Assembly (NCBI GenBank): GCA_965207385.1
Contig: CBDBLZ010000011.1
Location: 29,885 to 93,884, forward strand
DNA from: CAZXEU01 sp965207385
GTDB lineage: Bacteria > Bacteroidota > Rhodothermia > Rhodothermales > Bin80
Direction: 5' to 3'
DNA: 64,000 nucleotides
A program made the translations under genes and the position numbers. The notes beneath the pieces are model-generated. The model was not told the DNA's origin, ran no database searches, and saw only the letters and a list, made by a program, of their open reading frames with translations. The stretch's first letter is position 1. Each line of letters begins with the position of its first letter. Positions 8,476-17,164 of this stretch are shown piece by piece.

Positions 8476-10359
8476 ATGCAGGGAAACGGATTCAAGATAG
8501 GAGCCGTCATCTTCTTTCTGGCTCTTTCCGCGTGGTATCTCTTCCCGTCCGCGCAGGGGCTCTACTTCTCCAACAGGATCAACGGACTGTCGCAGGAAGA
8601 GCGCGTGACCTTCGAAAACACGAACTACGGCCTGCTGCAGCGGATCAAGGACAAGGCCCTGAAGCTGGGGCTGGACCTGCAGGGAGGCATGCACAACACG
8701 CTGGAGGTGGGCCTCGCCGAACTCTTGCAGCAGCTGGCGGACGAGCGGCGCGACGAAGTATTCGATGAGGTACTGGCTGCAGCCAGCCGCCGCTCGGCCA
8801 CCGAGGACATTTCCATCATAGACGCCTTTGTGGAGGAATTCGAGAGCAGGGATCCGAATGCCAGCCTGTCCCGCTACTTCCGCAGCGACGAAATCACGCG
8901 ACGCTCGAGTAACGCCGAAGTGGTCGACTACCTGCGTCAGCAGGAGGACGATGCCATCACCCGTGCCATCGAAGTGATCCGCAACCGCGTCGACCGATTT
9001 GGCGTCACGGAGCCCTCCATTCAGAGGCAGGGCAGCCGCCGCATCGTGGTGGAGCTGCCGGGTATTGATGACCCGGAGCGCGTGCGCAGGCTGCTCAAGG
9101 GGACCGCCCGCCTGGAGTTCCGACTCATGGCGGATCCCGCGGAGCTCAACCTTTCGCTGCAGCGCATGATCGACCATTTCGAGGTTGACGTGGCTGAAAG
9201 CCGCGAGCCCGACTCGGTGGATGTGGCCTCTGCGGACTCGGCGGTGGCCGACACCAGCTTCGACGTGACGCAGCTGCTGACGGCCGACGATGACCTGGAG
9301 GCCGGCAATGCGCTCCTGGAAGTGCTGCGCCCGGCCGGGCAGGGCACGGTCCTGTTCGGGGAGGTTTCGGAGCAGGATACGGCGGTATTCAACGCGTTGA
9401 TGCAGGATCCGGCGGTCCAGCGCTATTTGCCGCGAGACATCGAGCTGCTTTACCACGCCAACCCGTCCAACTTCGGGGAGAGCGTCGAATTCTACCAGAT
9501 CCTCGCCGTAAACATGAATGCGGAGCTCTCGGGCGAGGTCATCACCGATGCGCGGGCCGACTTTGACCAGACGACCAACCAGCCGCTGGTCAGCATGAAG
9601 ATGAATTCGGAAGGCTCCCGCGTCTGGTCCCGCCTGACAGGAGCCAACGTCGGCAAGAATATCGCCATCGTTCTTGATGGCGCGGTGTACTCGTATCCGA
9701 CGGTCATCGGCAAGATTTCCGGCGGCAATTCGCAGATTACGGGACTCGGCTCGCAGGAAGAAGCGGACGATATCGTTACCGTGCTCAAGTCGGGCGCGCT
9801 GCCCGCGCCGGTCAACATCGTGGAAGAGCGCACCGTGGGGCCGAGCCTCGGCGTGGTGGCCAGGCGATCCGGTCTCATGTCGATCATGGTGGGACTGACC
9901 ATCGTGGCGCTATTCATGATCCTGTACTACCGGGGCGGCGGAATCGTGGCGGATCTTGCCCTCATCATCAACATCATTTTCATCCTCGGCATTCTTGCCG
10001 GATTCCAGGCCACGCTGACGCTTCCGGGCATTGCCGGAATCGTGCTTACCATTGGCATGGCGGTCGATGCCAACGTGCTGATATTCGAGCGAATACGCGA
10101 GGAACAGGCGACAGGAAAGACGCTCAAGGCCTCCATTGACGGAGGCTACGGCAAGGCGCTCAGTGCCATCATTGACGCCAACATAACGACCTTCTTTGTG
10201 GGCATCATCCTGTATTCCTTCGGCGTGGGGCCGATCCAGGGCTTCGCCGTCACCCTCATGGCGGGAATTCTGGCCTCGCTCTTCAGTGCGATCGTCTTTA
10301 CGCGAATCATATTCGATTACCTGGTCCTTGAGCGGCGCGTCGCCGTCAGCTACGGCTAA
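8476..10359 (+). CDS. secD: Protein translocase subunit SecD
   Basis: The 627-residue length is close to E. coli SecD (615). There is one N-terminal membrane segment (about residues 8-25), the LGLDLQGG motif shortly after, a large periplasmic region with RNRVDRFGV and RTVGPSLG, and five C-terminal membrane segments. The signature GMAVDANVLIFERIREE sits near residue 527. With SecF it forms the membrane complex that uses the proton gradient to pull preproteins through SecYEG. secF follows after 17 bases, so the two are surely cotranscribed. The periplasmic head carries an acidic stretch (around 9210-9300) that looks lineage specific. Confidence 0.96.
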   Translation: MQGNGFKIGAVIFFLALSAWYLFPSAQGLYFSNRINGLSQEERVTFENTNYGLLQRIKDKALKLGLDLQGGMHNTLEVGLAELLQQLADERRDEVFDEVLAAASRRSATEDISIIDAFVEEFESRDPNASLSRYFRSDEITRRSSNAEVVDYLRQQEDDAITRAIEVIRNRVDRFGVTEPSIQRQGSRRIVVELPGIDDPERVRRLLKGTARLEFRLMADPAELNLSLQRMIDHFEVDVAESREPDSVDVASADSAVADTSFDVTQLLTADDDLEAGNALLEVLRPAGQGTVLFGEVSEQDTAVFNALMQDPAVQRYLPRDIELLYHANPSNFGESVEFYQILAVNMNAELSGEVITDARADFDQTTNQPLVSMKMNSEGSRVWSRLTGANVGKNIAIVLDGAVYSYPTVIGKISGGNSQITGLGSQEEADDIVTVLKSGALPAPVNIVEERTVGPSLGVVARRSGLMSIMVGLTIVALFMILYYRGGGIVADLALIINIIFILGILAGFQATLTLPGIAGIVLTIGMAVDANVLIFERIREEQATGKTLKASIDGGYGKALSAIIDANITTFFVGIILYSFGVGPIQGFAVTLMAGILASLFSAIVFTRIIFDYLVLERRVAVSYG

Positions 10360-10376
10360 GCCCATTTTCCGGTACT

Positions 10377-11330
10377 ATGCGCATACTAGAAAACGCCAAT
10401 TTCAGCATCGTGGAAAGCCGCCGGAAGGGCTATGTGGTCTCCGGCCTGCTGATTGTTCTCAGCCTTGCGGCGTTCCTGACGCGCGGCCTCGAAGTCGGCA
10501 TCGACTTCAAGGGCGGCATGGAGTTTGTCGTAGAAACAGCCGTGCCGCTGTCGCCGACAGAGGTAAGGGCCGCGCTGACCGAGACCCTGGGCCAGTCCCC
10601 TGAAGTGAAGACCTACAGCGATGTCTCCGCCGAGGGCGGCGACGCGCTCCTGGTTCGCACGCTCGAGGGAGACCTGGAGACCAACGAGGTACAGGGTCAG
10701 ATCGTGGGCACCATCGAGGCCGCATACCCTGACGCCGATCCCCGCGTCGTCAAGACCGACGTGGTGGGGCCGCGATTCGCGGAGGATTTGAAGCGGGGCT
10801 CCATCTTCGCGGTGTGCGGCTCGCTGCTGGTCATCTTCATCTATGTGATGCTTCGATTCGAGTGGCGCTTTGGCCTGGGCGCCGTAGCGGCACTGTTTCA
10901 CGACGTGCTGATTACGCTCGGCATTTTCTCACTGCTCAGGGGATTTCTCCCGTTCTCGCTTCAGATCGACCAGGCCATCATCGCGGCGTTTCTGACGATT
11001 GTCGGATACTCGCTGAACGATACCGTGGTGATCTTCGACCGGATTCGGGAATTCACCAATCTGTTCAAGACGGAGCCCTACAATCAGGTAGTCAACCGGT
11101 CGGTTAACACGACGCTTAGCCGCACGATTATCACCTCCAGTACCACGTTGCTTGTAGTGGTTACCCTGTTTATATTTGGCGGGGAAGTGCTGCGCGGGTT
11201 TGCCTTTGCCCTCATAATTGGCATACTGATAGGAACGTATTCGTCCGTGTTCGTGGCTACGCCCGTGGTAGTAGAACTGAACCGGCGTTCTTCCGCGTCG
11301 CAGACTCCGGCCCGGCTTCGCACCCGTTAA
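10377..11330 (+). CDS. secF: Protein translocase subunit SecF
   Basis: The 317-residue protein has an N-terminal membrane helix followed by GIDFKGGMEF, a small periplasmic domain, and the conserved GYSLNDTVVIFDRIREF motif in the fourth membrane helix, which is diagnostic of SecF. Its size matches the usual 300-325 residues. It partners SecD, encoded just upstream. The start ATG lies 17 bases after the secD stop. Confidence 0.96.
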   Translation: MRILENANFSIVESRRKGYVVSGLLIVLSLAAFLTRGLEVGIDFKGGMEFVVETAVPLSPTEVRAALTETLGQSPEVKTYSDVSAEGGDALLVRTLEGDLETNEVQGQIVGTIEAAYPDADPRVVKTDVVGPRFAEDLKRGSIFAVCGSLLVIFIYVMLRFEWRFGLGAVAALFHDVLITLGIFSLLRGFLPFSLQIDQAIIAAFLTIVGYSLNDTVVIFDRIREFTNLFKTEPYNQVVNRSVNTTLSRTIITSSTTLLVVVTLFIFGGEVLRGFAFALIIGILIGTYSSVFVATPVVVELNRRSSASQTPARLRTR

Positions 11331-11352
11331 CACCTTCAAGCCTTCAGCTGTC

Positions 11353-11700
11353 ATGAATTACTCCGTAGACGAACGCTACAATGCCGTAGTCATCAAGTTC
11401 AAGGGCAACGTCATGGGCGGACCAGACGGGGCGCGCCTGCATGAACGTCTCCATCAGCTCAAGGAAGAGGGCAAGGTGAACGTCGTGGTAGACCTTGCAA
11501 GGGTAGGCTTCATGAATTCCAGCGGGCTGGGCATGCTGATAAGTGGCATGACGACCATGCGCAACGCGGGAGGCGACCTTCGCCTGGCCAACCCGGCCGA
11601 TCGCATCCAGTCGCTTCTGATCGTAACGAGGCTGATTACCGTGTTTCAGCATTACGATTCCGTGGACGAAGCCATTGCCAGCTATTCCTCCGAAGAGTAG
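11353..11700 (+). CDS. STAS-domain protein, anti-anti-sigma factor-like
   Basis: This 115-residue single-domain protein has the SpoIIAA/RsbV-type STAS pattern. A central VDLARVGFMNSSGLGMLIS segment carries the Ser-Ser-Gly-Leu site where the first Ser of the SSGL core is normally phosphorylated by an anti-sigma kinase. It lies 22 bases after secF and 53 bases before purA, so it is probably cotranscribed with them. No anti-sigma kinase or phosphatase of the RsbW/RsbU type is next to it; the histidine kinase two genes downstream is of a different class. A role in partner switching is inferred from the family only. Confidence 0.85.
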   Translation: MNYSVDERYNAVVIKFKGNVMGGPDGARLHERLHQLKEEGKVNVVVDLARVGFMNSSGLGMLISGMTTMRNAGGDLRLANPADRIQSLLIVTRLITVFQHYDSVDEAIASYSSEE

Positions 11701-11753
11701 CTTCGGAAAGCGGCGCGGCCTGCCGGGCTGAAACGTAGGGGCGAGGGGCGACA

Positions 11754-13046
11754 ATGGCGGTAACCGTCGTTATAGGGAGCCAGTGGGGAGACGAAGGCAA
11801 GGGAAAGATCGTTGACCTGCTGAGCAGGGAAACGGACATCGTGGCGCGCTACCAGGGCGGCGCCAATGCGGGGCACACCATCCGGTGGGAAGACGAGACC
11901 TTCGTGCTCCACCTGCTGCCGAGCGGCATCTTCCATCGCCATGTAATGTGCGTGATCGGAAACGGCGTGGTGATCGATCCCGTGGCCCTGATGCGCGAGA
12001 TCGATACGGTCTCGGCTCTGGGCTATGCAGTAGAGGGCCGGCTGCTCATCTCGCACAAGGCCCACCTCATCATGCCCTACCACAAGGCCATAGAACAGGC
12101 GCGTGAGCAGGCCCGGGATGCGGGTGCCATTGGCACCACGGGCCGCGGCATCGGGCCGGCATACGTGGACAAGTTTGCGCGCACGGGCATTCGCGTGGTC
12201 GACCTCCTGGATCGTGATGTGCTTTCGCGCAAGCTGAAGGCGTCCATCGAGGAGAAGAATGCCATACTGCGGGGCGTTTACGGAGCAGAGCTGCTCTCCG
12301 TGGAGCGGATAATCGAAGAGTACGTGGAGTTTGACCGCAAGATCGATCCGTTTGTCACGGATACGTCCATGTACCTGCACCGGGCCATCAAGGATGGGAA
12401 GCAGATTCTGGCGGAAGGTGCGCAGGGCTCGCTGCTGGACGTGGACTTCGGGACGTATCCGTTTGTGACATCCAGTCACCCGACGGCCGGGGGAGCATGC
12501 ACGGGCCTCGGCATTCCGCCCGTAGCCGTCAGTAGGGTGATCGGAGTAGTCAAGGCGTACTGCACGCGCGTGGGCAACGGTCCCTTGCCGACCGAGCTTG
12601 CCGATGGCGTTGGCGAACATCTCCAGACAGTCGGGTCCGAATTCGGCGCCACCACGGGACGCAGCCGCCGGTGCGGCTGGCTGGATGCCGTTGCCCTGCG
12701 CTACACGGCGGCCATTAACGGCTTTACGGACATGGCCATTACCAAGATGGATGTGCTCTCCGGCGTGGATCCCATCCAGGTGTGCACGCGCTACCGGTAC
12801 AACGGGCGCGAGCATGAACGCTTTCCTGCTGAAACGGAAACGCTTGAAGGCGTGGAGCCGGTTTACGAGACGCTCGCGGGATGGAGTGAGAACGTGACAG
12901 GCATGGAGCGCTTCGACGATCTGCCTGTGGCGGCTCAGGATTACGTGCACTACCTGTCCCGGACCGTCGGCGTGGGTGTCAGCATGATCTCCACGGGGCC
13001 CAAGCGTTCGCAGATCATCAGGGCGGACGTAGCTCCCGGGACATGA
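11754..13046 (+). CDS. purA: Adenylosuccinate synthetase
   Basis: PurA condenses IMP and aspartate using GTP in the first committed step to AMP. The N-terminal loop GSQWGDEGKGK (residues 8-18) contains the catalytic Asp13, NAGHTI follows at about residue 38, and TTGRGIGPAY and the arginine-rich GATTGRSRRCGWLD segment bind IMP. The 430-residue length is standard. The stop overlaps the start of the histidine kinase gene by four bases (ATGA at 13043), indicating translational coupling. Confidence 0.97.
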   Translation: MAVTVVIGSQWGDEGKGKIVDLLSRETDIVARYQGGANAGHTIRWEDETFVLHLLPSGIFHRHVMCVIGNGVVIDPVALMREIDTVSALGYAVEGRLLISHKAHLIMPYHKAIEQAREQARDAGAIGTTGRGIGPAYVDKFARTGIRVVDLLDRDVLSRKLKASIEEKNAILRGVYGAELLSVERIIEEYVEFDRKIDPFVTDTSMYLHRAIKDGKQILAEGAQGSLLDVDFGTYPFVTSSHPTAGGACTGLGIPPVAVSRVIGVVKAYCTRVGNGPLPTELADGVGEHLQTVGSEFGATTGRSRRCGWLDAVALRYTAAINGFTDMAITKMDVLSGVDPIQVCTRYRYNGREHERFPAETETLEGVEPVYETLAGWSENVTGMERFDDLPVAAQDYVHYLSRTVGVGVSMISTGPKRSQIIRADVAPGT

Positions 13047-14365
13047 AGGCCTATGTTCGTGCGGCGAATCTGAAGCGCGGGCTGATCATCGTCGCCGTCA
13101 TCCTGGCTCTGGGCTCGCTGCTTTATACCAACGGGCTCGTCGACCGCCTGAGGACCCGTGAAAGCGAGGGCATGGAGATCTGGGCCAGAGCGCGCGAGGA
13201 AGTCGCGCGGTTGCCGGGAGCTGCTGCCGACCGCGAGAGCATTCGGCAACTGGCGGCACAGCTCCCCATCGAGGAACTGTCGCCGGAGCTGCGCCGCACG
13301 CTGCTTGATGTCCTTCTGACGGCCGAGCGCGGGACAGAGAATCCGCACAGCAACTTTCTCTTCGATGTCATCAGCAATTACTACGGGGATGTTCCGGCCA
13401 TCATCACGGACAGCGCCGGCACGCCGCTCACCTGGCGCAACATCGATGTGGACGCTTCAGCGCCCGTTTCGCCAGCCGACTCGGCCCGCGTTGGGGAGCT
13501 GGTCGGCCGCATGCAGGAAGTGTACCCTCCGATTTTCATAGACGGAGGGCCGCTGTTCAGGCAGTTTGTGTATTACGATGAGTCCGACATTATACGGGAG
13601 CTGCGCCTGTACCCGGTTCTGCAACTTGTCATCGTCGGGCTCTTCATCCTTGTGGGCTACCTCGGCTTTTCATACGTAAGGCGGAGCGAACAGAGCAGCC
13701 TTTGGGTCGGCATGGCCCGTGAAGCAGCGCACCAGCTGGGCACTCCGCTTTCCAGTCTCATGGGCTGGATCGAAGTGCTGCGGCGGGGGGAGAAAGACCT
13801 GCAGACCACCGCCGTAGAGGAGATTGAGCAGGACGTGCAGCGTCTCAGCCGGGTTGCGCACCGCTTCAACGACATTGGATCATTGCCCAAACTGGACGAA
13901 TGCCAGATCGCCCGGTGCGTGGAAAGCACGGCTGCCTACATGCGCCGCCGAATGCCTGAGCGCGGCGTTAGCCTCGCTGTTGACGTGCCGGAAGATCTGG
14001 CAGCCTCGCTCAACAACCAGCTTTTTGAATGGGTTGTGGAGAACCTATTGAAGAATGCCCTGGACGCACTGGAATCCGGCAAGGGACAAATCGCGATTGC
14101 AGGCAGACGCGAGGACAATAGTGTCATTCTGGAGGTGTCCGACACGGGAAAGGGAATTGAGCGTAACCAGTGGGAAGACGTATTCCGACCGGGCTACAGC
14201 ACGAAGAAGCGGGGATGGGGACTTGGGCTCAGCCTGGCAAAGCGCATTGTAGAGGACTATCACGGCGGGTCTCTCACGGTTGCAGAGTCCAGGCCGGGTC
14301 GTGGAACCACCTTCAGAATCGAATTGCCGGCGGCGGGTTATGGCACGAAGCCCAAGAGCCGTTAG
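13043..14365 (+). CDS. Membrane sensor histidine kinase
   Basis: The 440-residue protein has a membrane segment at about residues 12-29, a periplasmic sensor region of about 160 residues, and a second membrane segment near 195-215. The H-box AAHQLGTPLSSL carries the predicted phospho-acceptor His230. The ATP-binding domain shows NLLKNALDAL (N box), DTGKGI (G1) and GWGLGLSLAKRIVEDYHGG (G2). The sensor region is not recognised. Its start overlaps purA by four bases. No response regulator gene is adjacent, so its partner must be elsewhere. Confidence 0.9.
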   Translation: MKAYVRAANLKRGLIIVAVILALGSLLYTNGLVDRLRTRESEGMEIWARAREEVARLPGAAADRESIRQLAAQLPIEELSPELRRTLLDVLLTAERGTENPHSNFLFDVISNYYGDVPAIITDSAGTPLTWRNIDVDASAPVSPADSARVGELVGRMQEVYPPIFIDGGPLFRQFVYYDESDIIRELRLYPVLQLVIVGLFILVGYLGFSYVRRSEQSSLWVGMAREAAHQLGTPLSSLMGWIEVLRRGEKDLQTTAVEEIEQDVQRLSRVAHRFNDIGSLPKLDECQIARCVESTAAYMRRRMPERGVSLAVDVPEDLAASLNNQLFEWVVENLLKNALDALESGKGQIAIAGRREDNSVILEVSDTGKGIERNQWEDVFRPGYSTKKRGWGLGLSLAKRIVEDYHGGSLTVAESRPGRGTTFRIELPAAGYGTKPKSR

Positions 14366-14369
14366 AATA

Positions 14370-14386
14370 GGCGACTGCCTGTCGCC
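14370..14386 (+). terminator. Small hairpin after the secD-to-kinase operon, possible terminator
   Basis: GGCGAC (14370-14375) and GTCGCC (14381-14386) form a perfect 6-bp stem with a 5-base loop, starting five bases after the kinase stop codon. Only a weakly T-containing stretch follows, so it is at best a modest terminator. Confidence 0.3.
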
Positions 14387-14437
14387 CTCGCCTGCTCGTT
14401 ATCTTAGTAGTGCCGACATCGCGCCAGAAATGAAAGG

Positions 14438-16216
14438 ATGAGACTGCTTGAATATCTACAGATCCGGAATTTCAAGTGCTTTGGCGATGTTCAGCGTATT
14501 GACCTGGACCATCCGGCCGTCCTGATCGGTCCGAACAACTGTGGCAAGACCACGGCCCTTCAGGCTATTGCGTTATGGTCGCAGGCGGTCAAGACCTGGT
14601 ACGATTCCAAGGGTTCGGCTCCTCCCAAGAAGAGGACTGCTACAGCCCTCAATCGGCTGAATCTCGTTTCAGTGCCCGTGCAGCGCACACGTTACTTTTG
14701 GCACAACACACGTGTGCGTGCGGGTCGTTCGACTATCAGGATGGAAATCACGCTAGGCATGCTGCATGAGCGCCAGGTTGTGCCCGTGACCATGGCCTTT
14801 CGCAGCCAGGGCGATGAATTGATCTATTGCGCGCCTGACAATGCGACGCTTGCAAGGCCTGGACTGATTGAGGCTGCCGCACGCCTGAACGTCGAGCTGC
14901 TTTATCCGATGTCAGGACTCGAGATCGAGGAGCCGATTCTCCAGCCCGGAAGAATTGATGTGCTGCTAGGGCAGGGACAGACAGCCCAGGTATTGCGCAA
15001 TCTGTGCCTGCTCGTTTACAAGAACTCTGCCGAAGACTGGCAGCGCATTGTGGACTGGATCGATCGACTCTTCGCCGTGGAGTTGGGCGAACCAACGGAA
15101 ACTCCGCTTGGCACGATTTATCTGGGATACCGCCAGGAGGATGTGAAGGAAGAGCTGGGAATCACCCTCGCGGGACGTGGATTGCAGCAGATGCTTCTGA
15201 TACTGGCCTACCTGTTTTCGCACCGGCGCAGCATCCTGCTGATAGACGAACCGGACGCCCATCTAGAGATCCTGCGCCAAAGACAGGTATACGTCCTGCT
15301 GCGCGATATGGCCGCTGCCAATGGTTCCCAGGTTATTCTCGTGACGCACTCTGAAGTGATCATGGACGAAGCCCAGGAGGAGAACTTGACCCTGCTGCTG
15401 GATGGATCGGCCGATAATCTGTCGTCGAAGGCAGATATCAACAAGACACTTAGGCACTTTGGAGCAGCCCACTATATGCGGGCAAGGCAGCACGGATATG
15501 TGCTGTACCTGGAGGGGCGAACCGATCTCGACATTCTTGTTGCACTGGCGGCGCGGCTGGATCATCCGGTTGCGGCCTCATTTGACAAAGGGATCAACGC
15601 CTACTTTGTGCAGGACAATTTCCCGGACAGGGACATGGCGTCCGAGATTGAGCGCGTTGAAGGCGGCTTCGGCCTGACTCCACGGAAGCACTTTTTTGCA
15701 CTCCGTGGCATGCTCCCCGGACTTCGCGGTCTTGCGATCCTTGACCGTGATGCTTCGGCTCGAGCAAGCGGTGTTGCCGGAGATCTCGACTCGAGATATT
15801 GGGACCGGTACGAAATAGAGAATTACTTCGTTACGCCGAGCGTGCTCAGGGAATTCGTAGGTCATGCCCGGCCCGAGGAGCCTCTTTTTGTAGAGCTTGC
15901 GATTCGCGAGGCAGACGACGTACTGGATAGTCTGATTCAGGAGAGGCTGTTTGCCGGTTCCTCATCAGATTTCTCCACGTGGTCGAAGCTGGATGAAGAC
16001 GCCAAGCGTCTGCTTTGGGATGCCAATACGCGGCGGGTGAAGCTTAGCAGTTTCGCTGAAGAATTCTTCGTCGAGTTGGCGAGCCGTCTGGGCGACCAGC
16101 ATCTGCTTCGCAAGGGCGAGTTCTTTCGACTAGTGGAATTTGCTGATCCCGACCTAATTGCGGAGGAAGTCGTGGAGAACCTGGATGCGCTGCAGTCCCT
16201 TCTGAACGGCGTGTGA
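14438..16216 (+). CDS. OLD-family ATPase with C-terminal TOPRIM nuclease domain
   Basis: The first 340 residues form an SMC/ABC-like ATPase. Walker A GPNNCGKTT is at 31-39, a signature-like LAGRGLQQM near 248, Walker B ILLIDEPDAHLE at 266-277, and the H-loop VTHSE at 302-306. The C-terminal half looks like a TOPRIM nuclease: YLEGRTDLD with the candidate metal-binding Glu359, and LDRDA with Asp436 and Asp438. This order is that of OLD nucleases, which include phage P2 Old and the nuclease subunits of Gabija and PARIS-type defence systems. No helicase, methylase or second subunit gene is adjacent, so this would be a stand-alone (class 1 like) member. Neighbours are housekeeping genes. A role in phage defence is inferred from family only; DNA repair is possible. 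Confidence 0.78.
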   Translation: MRLLEYLQIRNFKCFGDVQRIDLDHPAVLIGPNNCGKTTALQAIALWSQAVKTWYDSKGSAPPKKRTATALNRLNLVSVPVQRTRYFWHNTRVRAGRSTIRMEITLGMLHERQVVPVTMAFRSQGDELIYCAPDNATLARPGLIEAAARLNVELLYPMSGLEIEEPILQPGRIDVLLGQGQTAQVLRNLCLLVYKNSAEDWQRIVDWIDRLFAVELGEPTETPLGTIYLGYRQEDVKEELGITLAGRGLQQMLLILAYLFSHRRSILLIDEPDAHLEILRQRQVYVLLRDMAAANGSQVILVTHSEVIMDEAQEENLTLLLDGSADNLSSKADINKTLRHFGAAHYMRARQHGYVLYLEGRTDLDILVALAARLDHPVAASFDKGINAYFVQDNFPDRDMASEIERVEGGFGLTPRKHFFALRGMLPGLRGLAILDRDASARASGVAGDLDSRYWDRYEIENYFVTPSVLREFVGHARPEEPLFVELAIREADDVLDSLIQERLFAGSSSDFSTWSKLDEDAKRLLWDANTRRVKLSSFAEEFFVELASRLGDQHLLRKGEFFRLVEFADPDLIAEEVVENLDALQSLLNGV

Positions 16217-16348
16217 CCGCGGGAAGATGCCGAATGAGCCGCGGAATCAGCCGGCCGTAGAAGGTGTTAGCACGTGTCAATGACCGCACAGCACGCCGCG
16301 TGCATTTGTGCCCATGCTCCCGCGGAAAGAGAGATGCGGCGTTTCGTG

Positions 16349-17149
16349 TCAGGCCGAAGGAGTCTGCCTGCTTTCCACGAATACGAGGTTAATGGGTGTG
16401 CCTCGCCGGATGTTCAATAGGGATGCCGCATGGCCTTCATTGACGGCCACTTCCAGGTAGCCGTCGCTGCCGAATAGAAGAAGCGGCTCACCCTTGTCGA
16501 CGCTCGCGTACGTGCCTCGCACGCCTGCGACGATGGCGCTGCCCACGTAGCCCTTGACGTCTCGGCCACGCTGCCGCCGCTCCAGCACGCTGCGCGTGAC
16601 GTTCGAAATGCAGTTGCCGAAGTTGTCAATGTGAACGATCCAGCCGCGAATGCCGCTGTCGTCTTCGGTGGGAATCGCCCAGTGCAGTGGAGTCAGCGCG
16701 CCGATGGGAGTGCCCACCTCTTCAAGATGGCACCCGGTGGCGAGTCGTGCAGCAGCCGGGGCGAAGACGTCCCTGCCATGGAACGTGGCGCTGGCGCCCG
16801 CGGAGTCGAGTTCGACCAGGCCGTCGGGTTTCGACTCGCCGTTCATCAATAGTGAAAACAGCCCGTTGTCCGGCCCCACGTACATGTGGCCGCCCGCCTC
16901 AAGCGCAACGCACCGGCGCGGACTTCCGACACCCGGATCCACCACTACCAGGTGGATCGATCCCTCCGGATAGTGCGGCGCTGCCTGGCGGAGCACAAAG
17001 GCCGCCTCCATCACGTCGAATGGTGCGATGCTGTGAGAAATATCCACGATCCTGGCCTCCGGCGCTACTGACAGGATCACGCCCTTCATGGCGGCCACGT
17101 AGCCGTCCCTGCTGCCAAAGTCCGTGGTTATCGTGATAATCCGAAGCAA
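16349..17149 (-). CDS. SAM hydroxide adenosyltransferase / SAM hydrolase (former DUF62)
   Basis: These 266 residues match the SAM-dependent halogenase/hydroxide adenosyltransferase family. The N-terminal ITTDFGSRDGYVAAMKG contains the conserved Asp that binds the SAM ribose. VVDPGVGSPRR, HGRDVFAPAAA and DNFGNCISN are the other family blocks. Family members that are not fluorinases or chlorinases hydrolyse SAM to adenosine and L-methionine, and no halogenase-specific feature stands out. It follows the TonB receptor gene after 15 bases on the same strand, so the two are probably cotranscribed. Convergent with the OLD nuclease gene. Confidence 0.85.
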   Translation of the reverse strand: MLRIITITTDFGSRDGYVAAMKGVILSVAPEARIVDISHSIAPFDVMEAAFVLRQAAPHYPEGSIHLVVVDPGVGSPRRCVALEAGGHMYVGPDNGLFSLLMNGESKPDGLVELDSAGASATFHGRDVFAPAAARLATGCHLEEVGTPIGALTPLHWAIPTEDDSGIRGWIVHIDNFGNCISNVTRSVLERRQRGRDVKGYVGSAIVAGVRGTYASVDKGEPLLLFGSDGYLEVAVNEGHAASLLNIRRGTPINLVFVESRQTPSA

Positions 17150-17164
17150 GGCGAGGGTTCTATT

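Noticed and set aside
11682..12950. Minus-strand open frame of 422 codons antisense to purA
   Set aside because: Shadow of a conserved gene; no family features.
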